Program-made: the position numbers and the translations under genes | In this document: piece after piece, positions 48,714 to 57,203 of the stretch | Layout: every line of letters begins with the position of its first letter | Position numbering within the stretch: position 1 is the stretch's first letter | The notes under the pieces: model-generated | Databases searched by the model: none | Told to the model about the DNA's origin: nothing | The model's input: the letters and a program-made list of their open reading frames with translations, nothing else | Assembly (NCBI RefSeq): GCF_004798585.1 | Contig: NZ_PPXQ01000004.1 | Location: 186,001-250,000 of the forward strand | Origin: Massilia sp. Mn16-1_5 | GTDB taxonomy: Bacteria; Pseudomonadota; Gammaproteobacteria; Burkholderiales; Burkholderiaceae_D | Direction of reading: 5' to 3' | DNA: 64,000 nt

Positions 48714-48897
48714 GGTTTCTCCGTAGTGATGAGTGTGATGTTGTAACGCAGGCAGCGTTAAACCGGCGCACGGAAGCGTTGTCAATGTTGCTGAAAATAT
48801 ATGTATCTTGCGAACGACATGCACTGCTGAGTGTGCGCGCCGAATTTTGTAAAAAATATATTATTGAATCTTACTTACTTAACTACGGAGAAACACA

Positions 48898-49410
48898 ATG
48901 TTCACTTCCTTCCTGCGCACGATCGCCCGCCCTGCCGCCGTGACTCTCCTGCTGGCGGCTTCGGCCTCGGCATCCGCAGGTGGCTGGGTCACCAAGCAGC
49001 TCGACGTCGAGGGCGTCCTGGTCGAGGCCGTCGGTCCAGCCGATCGCTGCCTGTCGAAGTTCGGCGGCACGATCAGCGGCCACGGCGAAAGCGCAATGAT
49101 GGGCGGCAAAGTGGTCTTCATCGCGACCGACTGCATCACTCCGGTAGGTCCGCTGTTCAACTTCAGCGGCGGCAAATTCATCGTCATGACGACTTCGGGC
49201 GACCAGATCTTCGCCAACTACAGCGGCCAGTTCGTCCCGACCGGCGAGGGCGCGAAATATGTCTTCTCGGGCGCGACCTTCCAGGTCACCGGCGGCACCG
49301 GCAAGTATGCCAAGATCACGGGCGGCGGCACCCTGTCGGGTGGCGAGGACATGATTACCGGCACCGGCAACATCAAGCTGACGGGCCGTGTGCTCTACCT
49401 GACGAACTGA
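48898..49410 (+). CDS. Exported beta-rich protein, function unknown
   Basis: Protein of 170 residues with a signal peptide (about 1-27, ASASAG). The mature part is rich in Gly, Thr and Val with repeating strand-like pieces (YVFSGATFQVTGGTGKYAKITGGGTLSG), which suggests a beta-barrel like allene-oxide-cyclase-type or related secreted proteins; this is fold inference only. The upstream 180 bases are AT-rich, and CGGAG precedes the ATG. It is followed by a terminator, so it is monocistronic. Confidence 0.78.
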   Translation: MFTSFLRTIARPAAVTLLLAASASASAGGWVTKQLDVEGVLVEAVGPADRCLSKFGGTISGHGESAMMGGKVVFIATDCITPVGPLFNFSGGKFIVMTTSGDQIFANYSGQFVPTGEGAKYVFSGATFQVTGGTGKYAKITGGGTLSGGEDMITGTGNIKLTGRVLYLTN

Positions 49411-49433
49411 TCGGAACAGGATCGGCATTTGAC

Positions 49434-49459
49434 GGCGCCAGCAATGGCGCCTTTTTTTT
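49434..49459 (+). terminator. Rho-independent terminator
   Basis: GGCGCC (49434-49439), AGCAAT, GGCGCC (49446-49451), eight Ts. Twenty-three bases after the exported-protein stop. Confidence 0.9.
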
Positions 49460-49559
49460 CGCCCGTGCGGCCAGTCCTACAGTGTCGCCTCCGGTGCGCC
49501 GCTTGCCCTCCCGCGCTGGCATCCTATGATGTCAAGGTACCAATGAAAAGGAGGACAGC

Positions 49560-49898
49560 ATGTCGACTTACGACGACAAGAAGGATGCGAAAGGCCGTTC
49601 CTGGGACCAGATCACCAAGAACGGCACCGGCAGCGCCGCCAGCGTAGGCGTGGGCGGCACCGGCGACAGCGGCAAATTGCAACGCGAGGGCAGCCAGCAA
49701 TCGGCCAGCCGTACCGACGACCTGCTCGACGACGGCTCCTCGCAGGAAAACGAGGCCGGCTACAGCCGCAGCGGCGGCCAGGTGCAGACGGGCCTGGAAG
49801 GCATCGGCAACCTGAGCGGCGGCGCGCAGGGCAATCGCCAGTCGGGCCAGGCACAGAACCGGCGCGAGGGCGACAAGAAGGACGGGCAGGGCCGCTGA
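49560..49898 (+). CDS. Low-complexity hydrophilic protein, paralogue of the 36850 gene
   Basis: Protein of 112 residues without signal peptide, rich in Gly, Ser, Gln, Asp and Lys, predicted disordered. Its N-terminal DAKGRSWDQITKNGTGSA is shared with the 130-residue protein encoded at 36850-37242. AAAGGAGG precedes the ATG. Unknown function; a stress or cytoplasmic disordered protein is possible. The base composition fits coding (third positions strongly G/C). Confidence 0.72.
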   Translation: MSTYDDKKDAKGRSWDQITKNGTGSAASVGVGGTGDSGKLQREGSQQSASRTDDLLDDGSSQENEAGYSRSGGQVQTGLEGIGNLSGGAQGNRQSGQAQNRREGDKKDGQGR

Positions 49899-49988
49899 GC
49901 CCTGCCGAACAGGCACCGGCATCGAAAGGCCGGTGGCTTGCTACGCCCATCGATTACACTGCGGCTAGTCCTTCACTGAGGAAGCCGC

Positions 49989-50909
49989 ATGCTCCGCACA
50001 TTCGTCCTGCGCCTGTTCGTTCTTTGCCTGCTGACGCCGGCCGCTTTTGCCCAGACTGTTGCGATCACCTTCGACGACGGTCCAGCGCTGGCCGCCACGC
50101 CGCGCCTGACGCCGGCCGGGCGCAACGCGGCCCTGCTGGCGGCGCTGGCCAGGCACAAGGCGAGCGCCGCGCTGTTCGTCACCGCCGCCAATGGCGCGAT
50201 CCGGCCCGAAGGCCTGGCGCTGGCGCGGGCCTGGGGCGAAGCGGGCCACGTTCTCGGCAACCATACGATGACCCATCCGGACCTGCACGCCCAGAGCGTC
50301 AGCCTGGCCGACTACCAGCAGCAGATCCTCGATTGCGAGCGCATCGTCGCGCCGCTGCCCGGCTACCGGAAATGGTTCCGCTTTACCTATCTGCGCGAAG
50401 GGAATACACCCGAAAAACGCGATGGCATGCGCGAGTTCCTGCGCAGGCAGGGCTACCGCAATGCCTACGTGTCGCTCGACACCAGCGACTGGCGCCTGAA
50501 CGACAAGCTGGTCGAGGTGCTGGAGAAGAACCCCGATGCGGACATCGCGCCGATCAAGGCCGCCTACCTGGCCCATATCCGCCAGCGCGCGCTGGCCTAC
50601 CGCGCGCTGTCGCAACAGCTGCAGGGGCGCGACATCGCCCATGTCCTGCTGCTGCACCATAACCTGATCAACGCTCTGTGGCTGAACGACGTGCTGGCCC
50701 AGTTCCGCAGCATGGGCTGGACCATCGTGACGCCGGAAGTGGCATTCGCCGATCCGGTCTACCGCCTGCAGCCCGAGCGCGCCGCGCCCGGCCAGAGCCT
50801 GCTGCTGTCGATGGCGCGCACGCTGGGCCTCGGCAAGTTCGAGGGCTGGGAACGGCTGGTGGACGATGGCGACTACGAGATCGAGGCCTTGGCGCGCCAG
50901 GGGTTGTAG
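49989..50909 (+). CDS. Polysaccharide deacetylase family protein, exported
   Basis: Carbohydrate esterase 4 protein of 306 residues. Signal peptide (1-21, AFAQ), then TFDDGP at about 27-32 (catalytic Asp and metal Asp) and GNHTMTHPDL (two metal His; about residue 91). The C-terminal LLLHHN is also typical. It should remove N-acetyl groups from a cell-wall or exopolysaccharide in the periplasm. The stop codon lies inside a perfect palindrome shared with the convergent phosphoesterase gene end. Confidence 0.93.
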   Translation: MLRTFVLRLFVLCLLTPAAFAQTVAITFDDGPALAATPRLTPAGRNAALLAALARHKASAALFVTAANGAIRPEGLALARAWGEAGHVLGNHTMTHPDLHAQSVSLADYQQQILDCERIVAPLPGYRKWFRFTYLREGNTPEKRDGMREFLRRQGYRNAYVSLDTSDWRLNDKLVEVLEKNPDADIAPIKAAYLAHIRQRALAYRALSQQLQGRDIAHVLLLHHNLINALWLNDVLAQFRSMGWTIVTPEVAFADPVYRLQPERAAPGQSLLLSMARTLGLGKFEGWERLVDDGDYEIEALARQGL

Positions 50910-50929
50910 GGTGGGCATGCCCACCCTAC
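50906..50929. repeat. Perfect palindrome of the GTAGGGTGG family spanning a stop codon
   Basis: GTAGGGTGGGCA and its exact inverse form a 24-base perfect palindrome (50906-50929). The TAG stop of the deacetylase gene (50907-50909) is part of it, and the convergent phosphoesterase stop is 13 bases on. Confidence 0.85.
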
Positions 50930-50941
50930 GGTACACGGCTG

Positions 50942-52060
50942 TTACGGCTTTAAGGACGGCACGCGCAAGGTAATCAAGACGATCTCGCCCGGCTGCCACA
51001 GGCGCATGCGCGGGCCCCAGCTGCCGGCGCCGCGGCTGATGATCAGGTCCATTCCCCTGACCGCGTGCTGCCCCACCAGCTGCGGAAAGCGGCGCTGCAC
51101 CAGGTAGCTGAAGGGCCAGATCTGGCCGCCGTGCGTATGCCCGGACAGCATCAGGCCGGCGCCGCGCGCCGCCGCCATGTCGATCACGGGCGCGGCCGGG
51201 ATGTGCGAGAGCAGGATCGTCGCCTCGGTCGCGGATTCCGGTAGTACCCCTGCGAGACCGCCGGTGATCGCGCCGGCGCCGCGCATGGCGCGGCCGACGT
51301 CCTCGATGCCCGCCAGGCGCAGGCCCGGCGCCAGTTCGACGCTGGCGTTGCGCAGCCAGCGCACGCCGCCTTCTTCGAACTCCCTCACCGTCGTCTCGAC
51401 GTCGCCATAGAACTCGTGGTTGCCGGTCACGGCCCACACGCCGCGCGGCGCCTTCAGGCCGCGCAGGACCGCCGCCAGTTGCGGTTCGCCCAGCGGATTG
51501 TCCTCGACCTGGTCGCCGACCATCAGCACGGCCGCCGGCTGCAGGGCATTGATCTGGGCGACCCGCGCCGCCATCCAGTCGGCGCGGCGCTGGGCGCCCA
51601 GGTGCAGGTCGCTCACCATCACCAGGCGCATGCCGTCCAGGGCCGCGGGCAGCTTCGGCAGCGCGACCTCGTAAGAGATGACCACCGGGGCCCGGACGCC
51701 CTGCCAGATCGCGAAGGCGCTGAGCAGCAGGCCGAGCACGGCGGCGCCACGGCGCAGGCCCTGTGCGCGCGCCTTCCACCACCAGCCGAAGCCGGTCGCG
51801 ATGTCGGCCGCCAGCAGCGGCAGGGTCATCACGAACAGGATGCCGAGCCAGGTCAGCGCAAACTGGCCCGGCCACCAGCGCCAGTCGATCGCTTCGTCGC
51901 CCAGGTGCACCCCGAGCAGGTAGACGATCCAGACCAGCAGCGCGCCGAGCCACCAGATCTTCGCCGGCACGCGTGCGCGCACCGGCCCGAGGCTGTGGAT
52001 GCGCTGCGCCACGTAGAAGTGGAACAGCGTGCCGATGACGTTCAGGACGATCGAAAACAT
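50942..52060 (-). CDS. Membrane metallophosphoesterase (YkuE-like)
   Basis: Protein of 372 residues. About four N-terminal transmembrane segments (to about residue 135) precede a calcineurin-like phosphoesterase domain with SDLHLG, GDQVEDN, GNHEFY, LLSHIP and SGHTHGGQ, all metal-binding motifs intact. It resembles the membrane-type YkuE group that acts on lipid or nucleotide phosphates; substrate unknown. The start overlaps the MYG1 stop by one base (TGATG), so both are translated together. Confidence 0.9.
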   Translation of the reverse strand: MFSIVLNVIGTLFHFYVAQRIHSLGPVRARVPAKIWWLGALLVWIVYLLGVHLGDEAIDWRWWPGQFALTWLGILFVMTLPLLAADIATGFGWWWKARAQGLRRGAAVLGLLLSAFAIWQGVRAPVVISYEVALPKLPAALDGMRLVMVSDLHLGAQRRADWMAARVAQINALQPAAVLMVGDQVEDNPLGEPQLAAVLRGLKAPRGVWAVTGNHEFYGDVETTVREFEEGGVRWLRNASVELAPGLRLAGIEDVGRAMRGAGAITGGLAGVLPESATEATILLSHIPAAPVIDMAAARGAGLMLSGHTHGGQIWPFSYLVQRRFPQLVGQHAVRGMDLIISRGAGSWGPRMRLWQPGEIVLITLRVPSLKP

Positions 52061-53019
52061 CAGTCGGCTACCGGACCCTGGGCCGCATCCAGCAGGGCCA
52101 GGCGCGCCAGCTCGCGAATGCCCTCGTAGGATTTGGCGGCGGCGATGAAGCGGCCGTTGTGGCAGAAGGTCGCATCCGGCACGCCCGTCACCCGCGCCAG
52201 GTCGGCGTCGCGCAGGCCGGCCCAGGATGCGGGCAGGTCGGCCCTGGCATCGAAACTGTCGGCGCTGACGGGAACCGCATGGATCATGTAGCGCTGCTCG
52301 GCGATGCTGTGGCTGATGACGAACAGGACCTTCGGCATCTCCTTGCGCACCACGGCGGTCCAGGGCAGGGCGCCGTTGTTCAGGAACAGCAGGCGGCCGC
52401 CTTCGAGCACTTCGGCGCCGCGCACCTGTTCCAGGGCCAGCAGGGCGCCGACGCGGTACTTGACCGAATTGATCATGATGTCGGTGAGCAGGGCCATCGC
52501 CTTGCGGAACTGGCTCAGGCGATAGGCATCGGCCGCTTCGCCGTAGCCGAGGCGCTGCTCGTCCATCCAGTTCGGATTGAAGCCGGAGACGACGGCCGAG
52601 AGGCCATAGCCGCCCGGCGCGTTCTTGGCCGCGCCCACGTCCGAGAGATCCAGGTACTGGACGATGTCGGCGTCGATCGCGTAGGCCATCTGCTGGGCCG
52701 CCTCGGGACCGAGGGTCTGGCCCGTGTGCTGCAGGGCCAGGCTTGCTACGCAGCGTGCGCCGTATTCGCGCCAGACCAGGCCCGCGCTGGCGTAAGGCAC
52801 GCCGCTCGGGCGCGCGGTATCGAAACCTTTCTGGTGGTGGTCGAAGCGGCCGGTGGCCGGATCGTGGATCCCGCCGACGTCGATCGCGAAGTCGGCCGCC
52901 TCGATGGTGGCGGGGTCGCGCGTACGCACCAGCTCGCTGTCCGGGTACAAGATGAACAGGACCGCCACCGCCCATGCGTCGTCCGCGTGAAATTTACCGC
53001 TATGCGTTACCACTACCAT
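52060..53019 (-). CDS. MYG1 family protein (DHH-like nuclease fold)
   Basis: Protein of 319 residues of the MYG1/UPF0160 family, eukaryotic members of which are 3'-5' RNA exonucleases. The start MVVVTHSGKFHADD is the family N-terminus, with HSGxFHxDD metal ligands; DVGG, FDHH and further Asp residues follow. The frame extends upstream without family support. It is followed by the phosphoesterase gene with one-base overlap. Bacterial function not established. Confidence 0.92.
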   Translation of the reverse strand: MVVVTHSGKFHADDAWAVAVLFILYPDSELVRTRDPATIEAADFAIDVGGIHDPATGRFDHHQKGFDTARPSGVPYASAGLVWREYGARCVASLALQHTGQTLGPEAAQQMAYAIDADIVQYLDLSDVGAAKNAPGGYGLSAVVSGFNPNWMDEQRLGYGEAADAYRLSQFRKAMALLTDIMINSVKYRVGALLALEQVRGAEVLEGGRLLFLNNGALPWTAVVRKEMPKVLFVISHSIAEQRYMIHAVPVSADSFDARADLPASWAGLRDADLARVTGVPDATFCHNGRFIAAAKSYEGIRELARLALLDAAQGPVAD

Positions 53020-53264
53020 ACAACACTCCGATCGTTGACCACTGCGACGCATCCGTGCCGGCTGCGCCATGCGTAATGCTCGATGATACCGGTTCAGCCG
53101 TACTCGCGTGCGCACGCCGCATGCGAATGGCGGGGCCAGGGCCGTTGTGCGAACGAAATGCGCAGCGGACGATCTTATGGGAACAGGCCGCGCCGTGCGC
53201 GGGCGCCTGCACTGTCCCCGAGACCGCGTCGGGCCGATCGGCTGTCCGTTCTGGAAGGAAGATC

Positions 53265-54650
53265 ATGTGGAACATCAGCAAGGTTTCATGGGCCAAGTAC
53301 TTTGCCGTGCTGGTAACGCTTCTGTGCCTGGGTACGGCGATCGCTTATGTGATCGAACCTTACGACATGGATACACGCGCCACGGCCGCACATGCGGCTG
53401 CGACGGAGGCGGGCGCGAAGGGCGCCGCCGCCCCTCAGGGTGGTGGAGCGCCTCCCGAGGCGGCCGACCGCCTGCATGACGACAGCCGCATCTGGTACAG
53501 AGTGTTGCTGTTGGCGAGCGTTGCGAGCGGGGCGGCGTGGTTCGCTTATGCGTTCACGGGCGACCCGGTCGCCCGGCGCCACGAGCAGGTCCAATTCGCG
53601 TACTTTTTCGTGATCGGATCGTTCGCCGTATTGATGATCCCGCCTTTCGTGAAGAGCCAGGCCATCGGCAGCGAGCCGATCGGCATCGTGTCCGGATGCG
53701 TGCCGGGCGCCGACGCCGTGCAATTGAGCTGCAATCCGCGTGCGACGCGGGCCGGCGCCGAGGGTGGCGGCGGTATCGACGCGGCCGCGGGCAGCCAGGG
53801 TGCAGAGCCGCGCTACAACCAGTGGCTGGTGAATATCGGCGGCGCCCTGCGCGAGCAGGCGCCAGGCGAATGCCGTTTGCGCGATCCCGCCGATTGCAAG
53901 CCCGGCTCGGTCGGCAACCGGGTCGAGATCACCGGGGGCGTGGTGGTGCCGCTGCCCTTCATCGTCATTGCCCTGTTCGGCGGCGCGATCAGCCTGTCGC
54001 GCCGCATTCCCGAAATCCAGAAGCGCTCCGAGACCGGCTACGTGCCGACCGAAGCCGAGCCGGCGATGGACATGCGCGCGGCGCGCGAGGAACTGGTGTT
54101 CCAGATCATGCAGTTCATCTCGGCCCCGCTGATCGCCATCGCCGCGCACCAGGTCATCGAACCCGACAGCCAGTCGACTGCGGTCGGGCTGGCCTTCCTG
54201 GCCGGCTTCGGTTCGGAGTCCATCCTCTTGATGATCCGTGGCGTCGCCAACGGCATCCAGCCGAAAAGCGCGGTGCGGCGCTCCGCGCCGGAACCCGCTG
54301 CGGCCCCGGACGCGCCGGCCGGCGCCGCGCAGGCCGGGCTGCTCGCAGCGGGCGCCGATGCGCCCCTGCGCCTGACCCAGGGCCTGGAGACCGACGCTCC
54401 CGCCGATCCGGTGCACCTGCGCCTGTGCGTGGAGGACGAGGGCATCGAGCCCGGTTCGCTGACGATCAGTGTCGACGGCCGGCCGGCCGCGGTGACGGGC
54501 GCCGGCTGTGCCGAACTGGAGCTGGCCTCGGGGCGGCGCTACCGGATCGAAGCGCGCGCCGTGCGTGGAGGCAGCGAGGTGCGCGGCGAACTGGCGCTGA
54601 CGGCGGACGACGACGACGATGGCAAGCCGGTGCTGCTTGAACTAGCCTAG
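53265..54650 (+). CDS. Multi-pass membrane protein with C-terminal beta domain, paired with muramidase
   Basis: Protein of 461 residues, family not recognised. The start at 53265 has GGAAGGAAG upstream. Hydrophobic segments at about 11-31, 82-103, 118-138, 230-248 and two between about 280 and 325. A segment between the third and fourth (about 145-225) contains four cysteines (SGCVPG, LSCNPR, GECRLRDPADCKP), likely disulphide-bonded outside the cytoplasm. The C-terminal 110 residues form a small acidic beta-type domain. It lies 9 bases before the muramidase gene; the two are likely functionally linked in the cell envelope. Confidence 0.75.
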   Translation: MWNISKVSWAKYFAVLVTLLCLGTAIAYVIEPYDMDTRATAAHAAATEAGAKGAAAPQGGGAPPEAADRLHDDSRIWYRVLLLASVASGAAWFAYAFTGDPVARRHEQVQFAYFFVIGSFAVLMIPPFVKSQAIGSEPIGIVSGCVPGADAVQLSCNPRATRAGAEGGGGIDAAAGSQGAEPRYNQWLVNIGGALREQAPGECRLRDPADCKPGSVGNRVEITGGVVVPLPFIVIALFGGAISLSRRIPEIQKRSETGYVPTEAEPAMDMRAAREELVFQIMQFISAPLIAIAAHQVIEPDSQSTAVGLAFLAGFGSESILLMIRGVANGIQPKSAVRRSAPEPAAAPDAPAGAAQAGLLAAGADAPLRLTQGLETDAPADPVHLRLCVEDEGIEPGSLTISVDGRPAAVTGAGCAELELASGRRYRIEARAVRGGSEVRGELALTADDDDDGKPVLLELA

Positions 54651-54659
54651 GAGACGGTC

Positions 54660-55442
54660 ATGGACAATTTTCATGGGAGTGCGGCGCCCCTGAGCCAGAA
54701 CGGATTCGCGAAGACCATGGACGCGCTCCGGGTCGACGCTCCGACCCTGTGGGCCCTGATTACGGTGGAGACCAGCGGCTTCGGCTTCCTGCCGGACCGG
54801 CGTCCGAAAATCCTGTTCGAACGCCATGTATTCCACCGCCGGACCGGAGGCCGCTTCAGCGCCCTGCATCCGGATATCAGCGCGCCGGCGGCGGGGGGCT
54901 ATCTCGGCGGCGCTGCCGAATACCTGCGCCTGGAGCGCGCCATGCGCCTGGACCGCCAGGCGGCGCTCGACAGCGCATCCTGGGGCCTGGGGCAGATCAT
55001 GGGCTACCATGCGCTGCGCCTGGGCTATCCGAGCACGCAGGCGATGGTCGACAGTTTCGAGGCCAGCGAAGACGAACAGCTGGCGGGCGTGCAGCGCTTC
55101 ATCAGCGCCAACCCACCGCTGGAAAAGGCCTTCAAGTACAAACAGTGGTCGCGTGTCGCGTTTTTCTATAACGGCGCCGGCTATACCAGGAATGGTTACG
55201 ACCGCAACCTCGAGCACTACCATGACTCGTACACGCTGGCCGGGACCCCGGACATCCGGCTGCGCCAGGCCCAAGCCTGGCTGACCTATCTCGGCTACAA
55301 GCCGCGCGGCATCGACGGGATCATCGGACCCGGGACGCGGGCGGCGCTGCTGGCCTTCCAGAAGGCCAAGGGCTTGCCGCCCACGCCCGAACTGGACGAC
55401 CTCACGTTCGCCCAACTGGCGGCGGCCGCCAACGGCGGGTGA
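54660..55442 (+). CDS. N-acetylmuramidase with peptidoglycan-binding domain
   Basis: Protein of 260 residues. The N-terminal N-acetylmuramidase domain (DUF3380; about 12-190) has the early catalytic candidate E37 (ITVETSGFGF) and FERHVFHRR. The C-terminal PG_binding_1 domain (about 195-258) has GYKPRGIDGIIGPGTRAALLAFQ. No signal peptide is visible, so release into the wall would need a holin-like or non-Sec route, or the partner membrane protein. Such enzymes are often phage endolysins, but no other phage genes are nearby. It is preceded by a GGAG site. Confidence 0.88.
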   Translation: MDNFHGSAAPLSQNGFAKTMDALRVDAPTLWALITVETSGFGFLPDRRPKILFERHVFHRRTGGRFSALHPDISAPAAGGYLGGAAEYLRLERAMRLDRQAALDSASWGLGQIMGYHALRLGYPSTQAMVDSFEASEDEQLAGVQRFISANPPLEKAFKYKQWSRVAFFYNGAGYTRNGYDRNLEHYHDSYTLAGTPDIRLRQAQAWLTYLGYKPRGIDGIIGPGTRAALLAFQKAKGLPPTPELDDLTFAQLAAAANGG

Positions 55443-55446
55443 GTTT

Positions 55447-56397
55447 TCAGGCCGCCGGGAGGGCGGCGAGTGCGGCGCGCTCGATAAAGGCCGCCGTTGC
55501 CTGCGGCTGCGTGACGGGCAGCATGTGGCCGCCGTCGACCAGTTCCAGCCGGGCTCCCGCCACCTTGTCGGCCAGCGCCTGGCCGTTCGTTTGCCAGTCG
55601 AGGATGGCGTCTTCGCGGCCGTACAGCACGCGCGTCGGAACCGACAGTTCGCCATAGCGCGCCTGCACCCGCGGCATGTGGCCGGGCAGGGCCTGCATGT
55701 CGGCCGACGCGGCCAGGAACTGGCGCGGGCGCAGGCTCAGCATGCCGCCGCCCTTGACCGGGAAGTCGCGCGGCGCGGCTTCCGGCGCGAAGACCGCGGC
55801 CAGTACCTTCTTGCCGCCGGCGATCGAACCGGGCGTGGCCAGGGTCCATGCGAACAGCTTGCGCAGCCAGGGCGATTCGATCGCCAGCGCCTTGAACACT
55901 TCCGGCGCCGCCGCCTGCAGGTGGGTGAGCGGGGCGATCAGGGCAAGCGCGCCGACCTTGTCGGGGTGCTCGAGCGCCAGCGTCAGCGCGATCGCGCCGC
56001 CCAGCGAGTGGCCGGCTACCGTAGGGCGTTCGAGTCCGAGGCGATCGATCAAGGCGGCCAGGCTGGCGGCCTGGGTCGAGACGTCCGCCGCCGCGGCGGC
56101 GTCGCGGGTCGAATGCCCGGAACCTGGGCGGTCGACCACGACCACGCGGTGTGTGCGCGCCAGGTAGGCGGCCACACCGTAGTCGAAGTGCGCGCTCTGG
56201 CCGCCGAGGCCGTGGATCAGCAACACGGCAGGGCCGCTGCCCGATTCGCGCACATGCAGGCGCGCGCCCGGCACGTCGACGAAACGTCCCTGCGGCGGCA
56301 GGAAGGCCTCGATGCGGCGTGCGGTGCGGTGCGTGAACCAGGCCAGTCCGAGCACGACCAGCAGCACCAGGGCCAGGATAAAATACAGGATCGTCAT
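55447..56397 (-). CDS. Alpha/beta hydrolase, membrane-anchored
   Basis: Hydrolase of 316 residues with an N-terminal membrane segment (3-21). Nucleophile elbow GHSLGG with S131, oxyanion HGLGG near 62, acidic residue in YGREDAILDW and His in DGGHMLPVTQP complete the triad. Esterase or lactonase activity is likely. It overlaps the SDR stop (ATGA) and ends the monooxygenase-SDR-hydrolase operon, in which a hydrolase would cleave the ester made by a Baeyer-Villiger enzyme. Confidence 0.91.
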   Translation of the reverse strand: MTILYFILALVLLVVLGLAWFTHRTARRIEAFLPPQGRFVDVPGARLHVRESGSGPAVLLIHGLGGQSAHFDYGVAAYLARTHRVVVVDRPGSGHSTRDAAAAADVSTQAASLAALIDRLGLERPTVAGHSLGGAIALTLALEHPDKVGALALIAPLTHLQAAAPEVFKALAIESPWLRKLFAWTLATPGSIAGGKKVLAAVFAPEAAPRDFPVKGGGMLSLRPRQFLAASADMQALPGHMPRVQARYGELSVPTRVLYGREDAILDWQTNGQALADKVAGARLELVDGGHMLPVTQPQATAAFIERAALAALPAA

Positions 56398-57203
56398 CGG
56401 GCAGTCGCTTTCTTGAGGATGCGCCAGTAAGCCACCGGCGCGAGGCGTTCGAGGAAGGAGACGAATTTGGCGTCGCTGCCGACCAGGATGCGGGGCGCGC
56501 GCCGCTCGATGCCGCGCACGATGATTTCGCCCGCCGTGTCCGGCGGCATGCGCAGCAGCTTTTCAGCCAGCTTGCGGCCGCGCGCGGTTTCGTCCGCCGG
56601 TGCGTCAGCCGGCACGCGCACATTGCGCGCGATCGCGGTCGCCACGCCGCCCGGATGCACCACGCTCACCGCGACGGTGCTGCCTTCGAGCTCGTGGCGC
56701 AGCGCGTTGGAGAAGCCACGCACCGCGAACTTGCTGGCCGAGTAGGCGGCCTGTCCCGGCGGCGAGACGATGCCGTAGATGCTGGAGACGTTGACGATGC
56801 GTGCCTCGTCGCTCTGGCGCAGCAGCGGTAGAAAGGCGCGGGTCATGCGCACCACGCCATTGAAATTGATGTCCATCAGCCAGTCGAAATCGTCCTCGGC
56901 CACCTGTTCGAAGCTCCCGCCCAGAGCGACGCCGGCATTGTTGACCAGCAGGTCGACGCGCTTGTGGGCATCGTGGACGATGCCGGGCAGCGCGCGCACG
57001 GCGGCGCGGTCGGCCACGTCGAGCGGATGGGTGGTGACGCGCACGCCCAGGCTGCAGAGCATCCAGGTGGTCTCCTTCAGGCCCTCGGGGTCGATGTCGG
57101 CCAGGGCCAGGTGGCAGCCGCGGCGGGCCAGGGCGAGGGCGGTGGCGCGGCCGATGCCGCTGCCGGCGCCGGTGATGACGGCGACCCGGTTCGAAACGTT
57201 CAT
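56394..57203 (-). CDS. Short-chain dehydrogenase/reductase
   Basis: SDR of 269 residues: TGAGSGIG cofactor motif (11-18), NNAG (88-91), catalytic S140, Y154 and K158 (YSASK). The longer C-terminal tail with RILVGSDAKFVSFLERLAP is typical of the SDR that accompanies monooxygenases in mymA-type clusters. NAD(P)-dependent alcohol/ketone interconversion. Overlaps both neighbours by four bases. Confidence 0.93.
   Translation of the reverse strand: MNVSNRVAVITGAGSGIGRATALALARRGCHLALADIDPEGLKETTWMLCSLGVRVTTHPLDVADRAAVRALPGIVHDAHKRVDLLVNNAGVALGGSFEQVAEDDFDWLMDINFNGVVRMTRAFLPLLRQSDEARIVNVSSIYGIVSPPGQAAYSASKFAVRGFSNALRHELEGSTVAVSVVHPGGVATAIARNVRVPADAPADETARGRKLAEKLLRMPPDTAGEIIVRGIERRAPRILVGSDAKFVSFLERLAPVAYWRILKKATAR

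Noticed and set aside
54660..55442. Prophage remnant around the muramidase
   Set aside because: No integrase, capsid, tail or att-like repeat nearby; neighbours are ordinary chromosomal genes.
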